Of a stretch of DNA of 64,000 nt, positions 34,622 through 47,855 are shown one piece after another (position 1 is the stretch's first letter; the number at the start of each line of letters is the position of its first letter). The stretch covers positions 98,078 to 162,077 of the forward strand of contig JAWKSZ010000007.1 of the NCBI GenBank assembly GCA_041402045.1, read 5' to 3'. Source of the DNA: JAGQRJ01 sp041402045. Its GTDB lineage: Bacteria; Planctomycetota; J058. Made by a program: the position numbers and the translations under genes. The notes under the pieces were generated by a model that searched no databases, was not told where the DNA came from, and saw only the letters and a list, made by a program, of their open reading frames with translations.

Positions 34622-37453
34622 TCAGGCGTCGGGGTCGACGCTGCGCCGGACGCTGTCCAGCAGGTCGGCGCCCGTAAAGGGCTTCGAGATCACCGCTCGG
34701 ATCCCGTGGGCCTCGAGGTCCACCCCCTCGACGGGGGCGGTCCAGCCCGAGAGCAGGCACACCGGGACCGCGGGCGCGAGGCCGTGCACCCGGCGCGCCA
34801 GCTCCAGGCCGTCGAGCTGGGGCATGCTGAGGTCGGTGAGCACCAGGTCGTAGGGCGTGGGGTCCTCGGCGAAGGCGGCGAGGGCCCGCTCCGGATCCTG
34901 GAACTCCACCACCTCCCACCCCGCCCCCTCGAGGTGGTGCCGCGTGACCCGTCGCACGATCGGCTCGTCGTCCACCAGCATGCAGCGCAGCGGCCGCTCG
35001 GGCGAGCGGGGCGGCGCGGGGGTCGCAGGGGGCGCGACGACCGGCGGCGGGGCCTCCTCGGCAGCGGGGAGCTCGAGGCGGAACGTGGCGCCGCGCCCCG
35101 GGGACGAGTCGACCCGCACCGATCCCCCGTGGGAGAGCACGATCCCGTGGACCACCGAGAGCCCGAGCCCGGTGCCCTCGGAGCCCTTGGTCGAGAAGAA
35201 CGGCTCGAAGATCCGCGGGAGGACCTCCTCGGGGATCCCGGGGCCGTCGTCCTCGACCTCGAGCACCACCCGCTCGTCCGCGTCTCCTTCGCCCCGCGCC
35301 CGGATCGTGAGCGTGCCCCCGCCTGCCTCGCGCAGCGCGAAGAGCGCGTTGCCGACGAGGTTCATGAGCACCTGGTGCAGTTGGCCCGGGTCGCACAGCG
35401 CCGGCGGGCAGTCGGTCTCCAACGCCAGGGTCACCTCGACGCCAGGGCCAGGCGGGTCCTGCAGCCGGAGCACGTCCTCGAGCAGCGGCGCGAGGGGCAC
35501 CGGCGACACCTGCTTCGACCCCTGGCGACCGAACGCCAGGACCTGACGGACGAGCTGCGCCGCCCGTCGCGCCGCGCCGACCACGTGGTCCAGGTGCGCG
35601 CGCTGGGCTCCCAGCTCCTGCTCCGAGTCGAGCACGAGCAGCGTCCCGCCGAGGATCACGGTGAGCAGGTTGTTGAAGTCGTGGGCGATCCCGCTGGCGA
35701 GGGTCCCCAGCGCCTCCAGGTGCCGCGCCTCACGGAGCTGCGCCTCGAGGGCTTCGCGCTCGCGCTCCGCGGCCTTGTGCGCGCTCATGTCGAGCACGAA
35801 CGCGACCCCGGTGCTCCCGCTCGCGTCGAAGGACGCGCCGCGGATCACCACCGGGACCGGGTGTCCGTCCTTGTGCAGATACTCCTTCTGGAACGGGTCG
35901 CAGCTCCCGCGGGTCTGGATCTGCTCGAGCCCCAGTCGATCGAGGTCGGCCCAGCGCGGCGGGGTCAGCTCGTCCCAGCGCAGCTCGCCGGCCTCGAGCT
36001 CCTCCCGGGTGTAGCCCAGCATCCCCAGCAGCGCGTCGTTTGCGTCCTCGATCTCGCCCCCGCCGGTCCACGTCAAGACCCCGACGAGGTCCGACTCCAG
36101 GACGCGCCGATAGCGCAGCTCGGAGCGCTCGAGCTCCGCCTCCGTTCGCTCGCGCGAGATCCACAGCGCCAGGGCGAGCCGCGCGCCGGAGAGCCGCCGC
36201 TCCTCGGTGGGGCTGAGGGCGACCGAGCGAATCACCCGCACCTGCCCCCGCCGCCCGGGCAGGGGCATGACGGTAGCCCCGACCGCCTCGCCATGGACCG
36301 CCGCTCCACGGTCCGAGGTGGCTGCGCGCTCCAGGCGTCCCCCCTCGCCGTCGATCCACACTTCGACCGCGTCCGCCTCCAGGGAGCCCCGGAGCGCGGT
36401 GAGGGCGGCGGCGAGCTGCTGCGCGGAGGTGCCGCTCCCGCTCAACGCCTCGAGCAGCTCGGCCTCGAGCTCGGCGCGCCGGGTCTCCTCCCCCAGCGCC
36501 AGGAGCGGGCGCGAGAGCAGGCGGCGGGTGCCGAGCACACACAGCGCGGAGACCAGGGCCAACGCGATCACGACGCTCAGGGAGAGCTGGCGCAGGGTGC
36601 GCAGCGGCGCCAGGGCCTCCGCCTCGTCCGCGCAGAGGCTCAGTCTCCAGGGGGTGTGGGCCAGGTCGCGGGTGCTGACCAGGTAGGGCGTGCCCGCGAC
36701 GACGATCCGGCGCGGCTCGAGGCCCAGGCCCTCCGCGTCGACGATCTCGCGCAGGGGGTGCGCCGACGGGAGCGGGTCGAGGGGGCCCCGCGGCGAAGAC
36801 GGCTCCTCGCCCGCGAAGCTGCTGACCGCGAAGTCCCGCTCGTCGTGGAGCAGCGCGAACCCGCGCTCGCCGACCCGCAGCTCGCGGATCCCCTCGAACA
36901 ACGCGCTCAGGCGCAGGGTGGCCCCCAGCGCTCCGAGCTGGGTGCCGTCGGGGGCGTAGTAGGGGGTGAGCACGAGCACGATCGGGACCCCGGTGTCGCG
37001 GCTGAGGATCGCCCGGGTGACGACCCGCTCTCCGCGGACCATGGCCTCGTAGTAGTAGCGGTCCCGGACGTTGAAGCGCACCCCGGCGCTCGAGCGCACG
37101 TTGCCCTCGAGGTCGTTGTGGTAGAGCTCCTCGACGGGGATCCCCAACGCGCCGCGCACGGCGCCCAACCAGCTCGTCACCTCAGCCGGGGTCGAGCCCG
37201 GGAGCTCAGGATCGGCCGCCAACAGCTCCAGCTCGCAGAACGCGCGCTCGAACAGCGCCTCGAACGGCGCCGACTCCCGCTCGAGCGCGGCCCCGGCGTC
37301 GCTGACCACGAGGTCGCGCACCACCGCGTCCGCGGCGTTCCAGAGCAGCCCGTAGATCAGCCCCAGCGCCAGGAGGATCGGGACCACCGCGAGGAGTGTG
37401 AGCTTCAGCGAGAGCCACGGATCGGCGCTGGGTCGAGGGTCGGTTCCGTGCAT
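34622..37453 (-). CDS. Hybrid sensor histidine kinase (dCache, PAS, receiver)
   Basis: Protein of 943 residues. It has a first membrane helix (LTLLAVVPILLALGLIYGLL), a periplasmic dCache-type sensor (YYYEAMVRGERVVTRAI), a second helix (VVIALALVSALCVL, about residues 295-310), a PAS domain (SDLVGVLTWTGGGEIEDAND), a HisKA H-box (ASGIAHDFNNLLTVI) and a HATPase domain (NLVGNALFALREAGG, DDGPGIPEEVLPRIFEPFFS, GTGLGLSVV). A C-terminal receiver follows (CMLVDDEPIVRR; phospho-acceptor in VLTDLSMPQLDG). It should autophosphorylate and relay to an unlinked regulator. ATG 37453 gives a short N-terminus before the membrane helix; ATG 37498 is possible. Confidence 0.88.
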   Translation of the reverse strand: MHGTDPRPSADPWLSLKLTLLAVVPILLALGLIYGLLWNAADAVVRDLVVSDAGAALERESAPFEALFERAFCELELLAADPELPGSTPAEVTSWLGAVRGALGIPVEELYHNDLEGNVRSSAGVRFNVRDRYYYEAMVRGERVVTRAILSRDTGVPIVLVLTPYYAPDGTQLGALGATLRLSALFEGIRELRVGERGFALLHDERDFAVSSFAGEEPSSPRGPLDPLPSAHPLREIVDAEGLGLEPRRIVVAGTPYLVSTRDLAHTPWRLSLCADEAEALAPLRTLRQLSLSVVIALALVSALCVLGTRRLLSRPLLALGEETRRAELEAELLEALSGSGTSAQQLAAALTALRGSLEADAVEVWIDGEGGRLERAATSDRGAAVHGEAVGATVMPLPGRRGQVRVIRSVALSPTEERRLSGARLALALWISRERTEAELERSELRYRRVLESDLVGVLTWTGGGEIEDANDALLGMLGYTREELEAGELRWDELTPPRWADLDRLGLEQIQTRGSCDPFQKEYLHKDGHPVPVVIRGASFDASGSTGVAFVLDMSAHKAAEREREALEAQLREARHLEALGTLASGIAHDFNNLLTVILGGTLLVLDSEQELGAQRAHLDHVVGAARRAAQLVRQVLAFGRQGSKQVSPVPLAPLLEDVLRLQDPPGPGVEVTLALETDCPPALCDPGQLHQVLMNLVGNALFALREAGGGTLTIRARGEGDADERVVLEVEDDGPGIPEEVLPRIFEPFFSTKGSEGTGLGLSVVHGIVLSHGGSVRVDSSPGRGATFRLELPAAEEAPPPVVAPPATPAPPRSPERPLRCMLVDDEPIVRRVTRHHLEGAGWEVVEFQDPERALAAFAEDPTPYDLVLTDLSMPQLDGLELARRVHGLAPAVPVCLLSGWTAPVEGVDLEAHGIRAVISKPFTGADLLDSVRRSVDPDA

Positions 37454-37546
37454 GGAGTCTCCAGGGCGCGCGGCTCCTCGGGCGCGCGAGAGCTCCATTA
37501 TGGGGGACAGGGGAGCGCGAGCCCACTTCGTGTCCTGGTCGCCCGG

Positions 37547-38218
37547 TCAGCGCGACGGCGGGTCCGCGCCCAGGAGCACCTGACACAGTCGGCTGCGCTG
37601 CCAGCGGCGCTCGACGTTCTCGGCGTGGGCCTGCTTGAGGTCGGCGACCATCTCGTCGCTGGCGTAGGCCTCCTCCCACACCGCCTCGGCCAGGGCGTGG
37701 ACCGCGCCCTCGACCGCCTCGGCCAGGCAATCGGCCTGGGCCTCGTCCTCCTCGGCCAGCGCCGCGCCGATCCAGTAGATCGCCCGCGCGGCGCGGGTCG
37801 GAGGGTCGATCTCGTGGGGGTTCTGGCAGGCCCACACCGCCTGGCTCAGGCGCTCGAGCTCCGCCGGGTCCTCCTCGCCGACGAGCCAGCCCTCGATCGC
37901 CGCCAGCAAGGCCTGGGGACGGCGGTCCTCGGGGCGCGCGGCCTCCCACAGGTCGAGGGCGCGGCGGGCGCAGTCGCAGGCGTAGCGCACCCGCTCGCCG
38001 GGGGTCAGCGCGAGCAGCGCGTCGCAGAGGGGGGTCACCCCGCCCGCCCGACCGAGGGCCAGGCGCGCGCCCTCGGAGCCCAGGTCCGCGGCGGCGCTGA
38101 GCCGGGCGTGGTTCAGCTCGCCCGCGCGGGCGCGGGCGAGGAGGTAGGCGGCGTGGTCCTCGACGCTGCCGCTGGCCTCCCACGCTCGCCGCAGCTCGGC
38201 GAGTCGCGCGTCGGACAG
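37547..38218 (-). CDS. Small helical protein with repeat N-terminal module
   Basis: Coding resemblance extends upstream of the first standard start (GTG 38038). The longer reading has the N-terminal module SDARLAELRRAWEASG, LGSEGARLALGRAGG, which matches the start of the gene at 2243-3136. The only start candidate for the full module is CTG 38218, 1 base after the stop of the upstream gene (TAG at 38220). Family members begin with Met-Ser-Asp, so this CTG is either a rare start or a sequencing error. The remaining part is an all-helical acidic chain (WLVGEEDPAELERLSQAVWA). It is the last gene of the Hsp70-like operon by position. Function unknown. Confidence 0.6.
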   Translation of the reverse strand: MSDARLAELRRAWEASGSVEDHAAYLLARARAGELNHARLSAAADLGSEGARLALGRAGGVTPLCDALLALTPGERVRYACDCARRALDLWEAARPEDRRPQALLAAIEGWLVGEEDPAELERLSQAVWACQNPHEIDPPTRAARAIYWIGAALAEEDEAQADCLAEAVEGAVHALAEAVWEEAYASDEMVADLKQAHAENVERRWQRSRLCQVLLGADPPSR

Positions 38219-38219
38219 A

Positions 38220-38677
38220 CTAGTCCTCGTCCCCGCCGCCGCTCAGCCCCGGAGGTTGGCTGACGGTGAAGCGCCGGGCGATCAGCGGCACCTCGTCGCA
38301 GATCACCTCGAAGGTGTACTGGCCGAACTGCGGGAACACGAAGCCGCGGATCTCGAACACCATGTCCACCACGGCGTGGGGGTGCTCCTTGGGGAACTCC
38401 ACGTTTCCGTCCAGGCGCAGCAGGTCGTGCTGGTAGTCGGGGTCGAAGCACAGCCGCAGCGCGATCGGGACCGTGCCCCGTCCCCCGCTGAACGCGACGA
38501 AGGCGCACATCTTGTCGTGCCGCGCGGGGACCGCGGGGGTCAAGATCCCGTTGAACATATTGATCAACGACTTGTTCCGCGAGCGGCTGTCCTCGATCAC
38601 CGCGTCGCACACCATGAGGCCCAGGCACTGTGGGCGGACGATCCGGGACTTCGACTCCCGGTTGCGAGCGTCTTCGT

Positions 38678-38681
<4 letters not shown>
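38220..38681 (-). CDS. DUF6941 family protein
   Basis: Protein of 153 residues. It matches the DUF6941 pattern: LMVCDAVIEDSRSRNKSLIN, AFVAFSGGRGTVPIALRL, FPKEHPHAVVDMVFEIRG and a C-terminal YTFEVICDEVPLIARRF, a beta-sandwich of unknown role often found beside unusual secretion or phage-tail-like genes. The TTG start at 38681 overlaps the stop of the FHA gene as TTGA; ATG 38615 would lose the first 22 residues, which look conserved less well. Coupling puts it firmly in the same transcript. Confidence 0.75.
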
Positions 38682-40940
<2,259 letters not shown>

Positions 40941-40948
<8 letters not shown>

Positions 40949-43900
40949 AGGCCCCCACGCGCACCGTGGCCGGGCGGATCGTCACGCCGTCCTGGCTGTA
41001 GCAGGGCACGACCACCGAATAGATCTTGCCGTTGTCGAACTTGGGCTTGGGCCCGCCCGACTCCTTCTTGAACCGCCCGACCAGGGCCTGGGTGTCGGCG
41101 CCCATGACCACGCCGGTGTCGATCGAGATGTTGTAGGCCTTGCTGAGGTAGGGGCCCATGCTGCGGAACACGACGTCCTTGAACACCAGCTCGTCGAACG
41201 CGCCGCGGTAGGACTTGTCCTCGAGCATGGCCAGCGAGTCCTCGGCGCGGTGGACCTGGTCGATCACGAACCGGATCAGGTCGCGGCGCTGGGTGTCCGG
41301 CGGCAGCACGCGCTTGTCCTTGGCGTGGTTCTGCAGCATCTTCTGCCGCGCGTCCTCCACGCGCTTGATCGTGCGCGGCACGATCTGGTTCTGCCCCTTG
41401 TCGAGGGCGGCCTCCACCAGCGCGCCCGGGCCGTCGCCCCAGGTCCGCAGGCGGTCGAGGGAGTCCATGAGGGTCTGGTCGAACTCCAGCACCTCGGCGT
41501 CCCCGGTCGGGATCCCGCGCAGCAGGAACGCCTGCTGAATGATCGAGCCCTCGAGGGACACCAGCGGGCGCTTGACCTCGACCAGCTCCGGCGAGCCGGC
41601 GACGCAGAACACGTCGTAGATCTCGGCCGCGTCCGCGGGCTTGCCCTTGAGCGCGTCGTCGATCTTGCTGACCCCGGAGAAGCGCTCGACCTCGAGCACC
41701 CCCGCCGCCTCGAGCCGCCCGGCGAGGTAGGCCCCCGGCCCGTGCAGCGGGTTGTCGGGCTCGCTGGGGTAGCTGGGGTCGACCAGGCGCGCGGCGAGCA
41801 GCGACTTGAACGCGTTGAGCTCGACGTTGCGCTCGGCCTCGGGGGTCGTGACCAGGGCCAGGCGGGTCACGTGGCCGCGCATCTCGGCCTTCACGCCCGC
41901 GGGCACGTGGTTGCTCTTGAGCAGGGGCGCGACCGCCTCGGTCAGGCCCTCGCAGGCGCGGGGCAGCGACTTGAGCGAGAACGTGGCCTGGGGCTCCTCG
42001 CTCAGGCGGCGGCCCTTCTGGAAGATCGCGATCCGATCCACCCGGATCGCCTCGCCGTCCTCGTGGCCCGCGTCGCGCACGACCTGGATCGAGTCCGGGG
42101 AGTCCGCGCGCTCGACCGCGGTCAGGAGCTGCGGCTGGCCGTAGACGTGGCCCGGGAGCGGGAAGAAGGTGAACTCGAGCCCCGGCGCGTTCTTGACGTG
42201 CTTGCAGAAGTCGCCGAGGAGGGTCGCCTGCTCGTTGGCCAGCCAGGTGACCACCGTCGACATGGCCTCGACCACGCCGTCCAGCGACTGCGCGTCGGGG
42301 CTCTCGAAGTCGAGGATCGCCTCTCGCGCGCCCGGCGGGATCTCGAGCCCGGGGTCCTTGCCGTCGAGGACCGCCGAGAACCAGGGGATCTTGCGCAGGT
42401 GCGCCACGTAGGCCGGCGGGGGTCCGGTGCACCAGCGCATGTCCAGGGGCGCGAGGAGCTCGTCGCGGTAGAACGCGCCGAGCTTGTGCAGGGTGATCTC
42501 GCGGTTGCCCTCGCGGATCACGTCGATCTTGACCGCGTCGCCGCGGTCTTTGCCCAGCTCGCGCAGGCGGCGGTAGGAGAGGTAGCCCGGCAGCAGCTCG
42601 AGCTTGAAGTCCTCGCGCAGGAGCTCGAAGAACTTGGCGAGGCCCTGGCGGTCCTGGTCCCCGCGCTGCCAGTGAGCCTCCTGCAGGGCCTGGGTCACCC
42701 GCTGGGCGAGGTCGACCGCGAACTGGCGCTCGGCGCCGGCGTCGCCCTCGAGCTCGCCCAGGAGCCGCCGACGGTCGAGGTCTTGCAGGTCCTGCGCCAG
42801 GCGCGCCGCGGCGGAGCCCAGGCGCGAGCCCTTGAACGCGTCCTCGCCCAGCCAGGCCACCGCCGCCGGCTGGGGGCCGAGGCTGAGCGCGATCGAGCCG
42901 GTCTCCCGGGCGTCGCTCTCGCCCTCGGTGGCCGCCACCGCGGGGTGGAAGTCGCCCAGCACGCGGCCGCGGGGCTCCGCGCTGTAGCGGGCCTCGAGCC
43001 GGTGGAACATGCGCTCCGGGTTCGGGCAGAGCTCGAGCAGCTCGCCGTCGCCGGGGTAGACCGCGAGCCCGGAGCGCTGCAGCGCCTGGGTCAGCTCCAG
43101 GGCCAGCGTCAGCTCCTGGTTGTCGTAGAAGGCCTTGATCGCGCGGGCCGCGGTCCGCACCAGGCGCCGGGTGTGGCCGCCGGGGGCGTAGCCCTCGGAG
43201 CCCAGGCGCTCGAGCTCCCCGAACAGCCAGCCGCGGGCGATCTCGGCCAGCTCCTCGTCGAACAGGCTGAGCAGCGGTCGCATGGACTCGCCCAAGGAGC
43301 GCAGGCGCGCGCCCTCGAGCAGCCCGGTGCGCAGGCCCTGGAGGTAGGGGCGCACCAGGCGGTAGACCGCGAGGATCCCCGAGTCGCCGTCTTCGTAGAA
43401 GCGCTCGAGCTGGGCGTCGAGCAGCTCGCGCACGCTCTCCCAGCCGTCGACTCCGGACAGGTTGGAGGGGGGCTCGTCGATCACGACCCGCAGCGCGCGC
43501 TGGGCGGCCTCACCCAGCTCGTCGTCGCGCAGCTCGAGGCTGAGCGCGGCCAGCTCGCGGCTCAGCGCCTGGCCCGCGTCGCCGGCGGCCAGGCAGCGCG
43601 CGAGCTCGATCCGCGCGCGCAGGTGCTCGGAGCGGTCGTCGGTGCCGAGGATCTCGAGCACGTCGTCGACGAAGCCGGGGGGCGGCGGGCCCTGGCTGAC
43701 CTGGACCAGCGCCGGGCGCACCCGCTCGCTCCCCAGGCGCAGCCCGGGGCGGAGGATCGCCACGATCTGGCCGACGCCGACCTCGTTCGAGAACACGTTC
43801 AGCGGCTGCACGTCGTCGCCGGTGGGCAGCGGGGTGCCTGGGGTCGAGAGCAAGAGCTCGGCCTCGCGGCCCTGGAAGTCGTCGGAGAGCGCCTGGAGCA

Positions 43901-44885
43901 CCGGCGCCAGGGCCGAGCTCTCCTCCTGGACCACCGGGCGCACGCAGTCGACCAGGTCCAGCGCGGCGCGGGCCGCGGCTTGGGGCGAGCTCTCGGGGTC
44001 GTCGACCACCGCGTAGAAGCGCTGGCTGAGCACCTCCACCTGGGGCCGCAGCAGCGTGCGCAGCATGGGCGCGGCGTCCTCGACGAGCTCGCGCACCGCG
44101 CTGACCAGCTTCTTGCCCGCGCCGGGGGACACGACCACGACCGGGAGCCCGAGCCAAGCGTCGCCCTGGGAGAAGCCCGGGGTGACCAGCGTGGCGACCG
44201 CGCCGCGGGGCACGTCGGGCAGGCGGTGGGAGGCCTCGACCCGCCGCGCCATGCCCTCCTCGGGCACCGCGCCCACCTCGGGGCTGTGCTCGGCGACGCC
44301 GGGCTGCGAGCGCAGCCAGCCCGCGACCCGCTCGGCGAGGCCGCGCAGCTCGGCGTCCTGAGCGCGGCCCTCACCCAAGGACGAGAGCGCGAGGTGCACG
44401 CCCACGCCCTCGAGCAGGCGCGCGGCGAGCTGGAGCTCGGGCAGGGCGCCCCGCAGCAGCTCCGCGGTGCGCAGGGCCTCGAGGGCGCCGCTGCGCTCGA
44501 GGTAGGCGTAGGCCTCGGGCTCGAGGGCTTGCGCCGTGAGCAGGGGCAGCGCGGCCTCCTTGAGCTTGATCGTGATCTCGTTGCGCTCGACCAGCGCGTT
44601 GAGCCGCGCCTGGGTCTCGGCGGTGCGCTTGGTCAGCGCCTGGGGCAAGAGCCGCGCGCCGAGGGCCAGCTTGGCGACCATGGCCACCAGGAACGGCTGG
44701 ATCCAGGCGGCGTGGTCCCGCTCGGGGGCCTTGGCGCAGGACTGCTCCAGGACGTAGAGGTCGCGGTGCAGCCCGTTGACGAACTCTCGCTCCGTGGAGC
44801 CGGTCTCGGTCTGCTCCCGCAGCCATTCCACGAGCAGGGTCAGCTCGTCGGCCAGCTCTTCGAGCACGGTGGCCTGGGCCTTCAT
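40941..44885 (-). CDS. 1314-residue protein of unknown function in the Hsp70-like operon
   Basis: I do not recognise a family. The N-terminal 700 residues are mostly helical (for example ELADELTLLVEWLREQ, ALTKRTAETQARLNALVERN). The C-terminal 600 are mixed (FFPLPGHVYGQPQLLTAV, IDTGVVMGADTQALVGR). A VVVSPGAGKK stretch at about residue 240 resembles a P-loop but lacks the GKS/GKT ending. There is no signal peptide or membrane segment. It lies between the second Hsp70-like gene (59 bases away) and the FHA gene (8-base overlap). By size and position it could be the scaffold or client-binding partner of the two chaperone-like proteins. That role is inference. Confidence 0.72.
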
Positions 44886-44943
44886 GACTGCCTCTCTCGG
44901 GGTTCGAGGTCACGGCGGTCGTGGGCCAGGGAGGAGACGCTCA

Positions 44944-47632
44944 CTAGTACGTCCCCCAATCGAGGCCCAGGATCGTGTTGGATTCGGTCTGGCCTTGGCA
45001 TGTGTGCAGGGTGCGGTTGAGCACCAGCTTGCCGTCCCGCGGCGCCCACCACTCCCGAACCACGATCAGCTCCTGGGAGCGGGAGAGGTAGTAGCGCTGC
45101 CAGATGTAGTCGAAGCGCCGGGGCGGCGCCTTGAACTCGCGCTCGAGCAGGCACACCTTGCGGTGGAACTCGCCCAGGAGGCCATACTCGAGGAAGTGCA
45201 GGAAGTTGCGCGCCTTGGGCGAGTCCTGGGGCGCGAAGCCGCGGAAGTCGATCCGCCCGTCGTCGTGGCCGGGGGTCGAGCGGTCGAAGAACGCCTTGTG
45301 CAGGTTCGCGCCCTTGTCCTTGCGCATGGCGCCGAGCAGCGGGAGCTCGCGCCCGAACCCGTAGCGCGGGTCCACGGCGAACACCCGGTCGCGCTCGGTG
45401 AACTCGAAGGGCTTCTGGAAGTCGATCGCGCCCCAGGTCCCCTGGACCGTGCGGTCCTCGGACTCGTAGAGGTAGAACTCGAAGCGCGGGAAGCCCTGCT
45501 CGACCTGGATCCGGCGCTGGAACACCGCGAGCTCGTCGATCGGCCCCGCGTCGAACACCGGGACGTTGCCCAGGCAGTCCGCGATCGTGATGTTGAAGGG
45601 CAGCACGTCGACCGGGGGGCCGAGGTCTACGGTCTTGCGGTCGCGGTTGAGCAGCGCGGCCCCGCGGTTGACCACGCTCTTGAGCTCGAGGGGGTCGCTG
45701 CTCGGCGGCGCCAGGCTCTGGCAGAGCTCGGGCGCGCGCTCGCCGAGGAGCGCGTCGTCGAGGAGCACCGACGCCGCCTGCATGCCGGCATACGCCACCG
45801 GCACGCGCTTGCGCCCGGCGGCGTGCAGGCGCTCGCTGAGGTGCTGGACCGCGCTCGCCAGCCGGGCCTCGACGGTGTCGAGGAACGGCTTGACCGGGAC
45901 GTTCAGCGCCGGCTCGTAGACCTCGCCCGCGAACGGGCTGTCGAGGGCCTCGAGGTTCCAGGCGATCGTCTTGCGGGTCAGGTGCTTGTAGGGCGCCGAG
46001 AGCATCAGGCGCTTGAGCCGCTCGGCCCCCGCCCACAGCGCCTTGAAGTGCTGGATCGCGAGCTTGCGGTAGGGAGCGAAGCCCGCAGGCTCCCCGCCCA
46101 GCGGGTAGCGCCAGACCGTGGGGAACACCAGGTTGCGCAGGGTCTCGCGCCGCGCGTGCTCGTGGGGCGGGAGCGGGCCGCTGCCGAGGAAGTCGAGGAC
46201 CTCGAACGCCTCGTCGTAGCCCGGCGGGCGGGGGACGTCGCCGGCCCGGGCGCGGGCCTTGTCGAACAGCGGGCGCGGCACGAGCTCGTCCGACGGCCCT
46301 GCCTCCACGACCTTGTCGATCAGCATGGCCTTGAGCCCTTGGAAGATCTCCAGGGTCAGCCGGTGCCCGCCGAGGCTCGGCCACACCCCCGCCAGCTCCA
46401 GGCGCAGCTCGGTGCCGGTCTTGGTCTTCTTGGCGGCGACCAGCCCGTACTCCAGGCCGCTGGCGCCCCAGTCGAGGACCAGGACCTCGCCGGCCTCGAG
46501 CGCCTGGCGCGCCCAGCTCGGGAGCGGGGTGTCGTCCTTGACGCCCTCGAGGGCCGGGGCCAGGTAGAAGTAGGCCGCGGCCACCGGGCCCTGCACGCCC
46601 TGGAACCCGCCCTTGCGCCGGGGGGCCACGACCTGCCGCACCCGGCGGTCGAGCTCGGTGGGGAAGAACGTGGGGAGGGTGACCGCCACGTCGCGGTGCT
46701 GACGCCGCGCCTCGCGCCGGATCTTCTCGATCGCGCCGCTGAGCACGTGGGTCGCGGGGAACTCCATGAGCCCGATCTGCGAGGGGATCGCCAGGGAGCC
46801 GTGGGTCCCGCGCAGGACCTCGGTCGCCGGCCAGCGCTCGAGGGCGGGGAGCCCGTAGTCGAGGGAGAACGCCTCGAGGCTGCGCAGCGCGTGGGGGTCG
46901 CGGGCGATCACGAGGGTGGGGTGCGCCTCGTCCTTGGCCGCGGCGTAGTCCTTCTCGAAGCGCGTCACGCACAGGACCTCGGCGCCGACGTCGACCGCGA
47001 CGCCCTGGGCGCCGCGCTGCTCCTTGACCTTCCAGCCGAGGTCGTCGAAGCGGCGCAGCTCGCGGGAGCCGCCCTTGGTGCGCGGCGGGGCGGCGGGCTT
47101 GGCCGGCGCGGGCGCCGGCGCAGGGCGGGTCGCCGGGCGCGGGCGCTGGGCGGTCGGGCGCCGCGCGGGGCGCGGGGCGGGGCGGCGCACCGGCGCGGAC
47201 TTGCCGGTCGCCTTCTTGCCGCTGGCGGGCTTGCCGGCCTGCTTGGCGGGGGCCTGGCGCACGCCGCTGCCGGCTTGCTGGGCGGGGGCCTGGCGCACAC
47301 CGCTGCCGGCTTGCTGGGCGGGGGCCGGGCGCACGCCGCTGCCGGCTTGCTGGCGGGGCCGGGCGCACGCCGCTGCCGGCTTGCTGGGCGGGGGCCGGGC
47401 GCACGCCGCTGCCGGCTTGCTGGGCGGGGGCCGGGCGCACCCCCGAGCCCGTCGGCTTGCGCACGCCAGACCCGGTCGCGGCGTCGTCGGTGGGCGCGGG
47501 CCCGCTGGGAGCCGGGGGCTGTGCGGCCTGGCGCGCCTGGGCCAACGCGGCGGCCATGGCCGCGCGCGCAGCGGCGGCCGCGTCTTCGCCCAGCTCGTCG
47601 GCGGGGCCGTCCTTCCCGGCGGGTTCCGTCAC
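44944..47632 (-). CDS. Divergent Hsp70/actin-like protein with repeat tail, frameshifted
   Basis: About 890 residues if read across an indel. The N-terminus is Ala- and Pro-rich with a 12-residue GSGVRPAPAQQA repeat, then a Lys/Arg/Pro linker (residues about 110-165). The body has actin-fold features in weak form: VAVDVGAEVLCV in the phosphate-1 position, VLVLDWGASGLEYGLVA in the phosphate-2 position (no Gly-Gly-Thr), and LNRTLHTCQGQTESNTILGL near the end. It resembles the neighbouring Hsp70-like gene in plan but has lost the clear ATP motifs, so it may be an inactive partner. Within the tandem repeat, unit four is two G short, breaking the frame near 47348. The GTG start at 47632 is my choice; ATG 47689 is possible. 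Confidence 0.7.
47240..47455 (-). repeat. 36-bp tandem repeat encoding GSGVRPAPAQQA
   Basis: Six units of about 36 bases with few changes. Unit four (starting near 47348) lacks one G in each of two G runs, a net loss of two bases that shifts the frame. The units have no spacers. They encode the low-complexity N-terminal tail of the second Hsp70-like protein. Confidence 0.85.
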
Positions 47633-47773
47633 CGAGGGCGCCTCGTCGCAGAGACCTCGCCGGGCACGGTGCGGGCGGAATGCCAGCAAGCACGCTCCTG
47701 GCCGTCCGCTCTCACTGCCCCCTCCTGGTCTCGCTCGCTAACTCGGCGGCACCCCCCCGGTGCCGCGCGGCCC

Positions 47774-47793
47774 GGGTGGACGGCCGTCCACCC
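47774..47793. repeat. 20-bp perfect palindrome between the Hsp70-like genes
   Basis: GGGTGGACGG joined directly to its reverse complement CCGTCCACCC. It sits in the 220-base gap between the two Hsp70-like genes, beside other G/C hairpins (for example around 47826-47850). It could be a protein-binding site, a processing site or a leaky terminator that sets the ratio of the two products. Confidence 0.6.
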
Positions 47794-47855
47794 AGGCCTC
47801 GGGGCCCTCGTCGGGCCCGGTCGCCCCCGCAGCGGCGCCGCGGGGGCTCGTCGCC

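Noticed and set aside
44100..44200. P-loop-like VVVSPGAGKK in the 1314-residue protein
   Set aside because: Lacks the Ser/Thr after Lys and the spacing of Walker A; no Walker B found.
47240..47455. 36-bp repeat as a CRISPR array
   Set aside because: Units are directly adjacent with no spacers and encode a peptide repeat; no cas gene is present.
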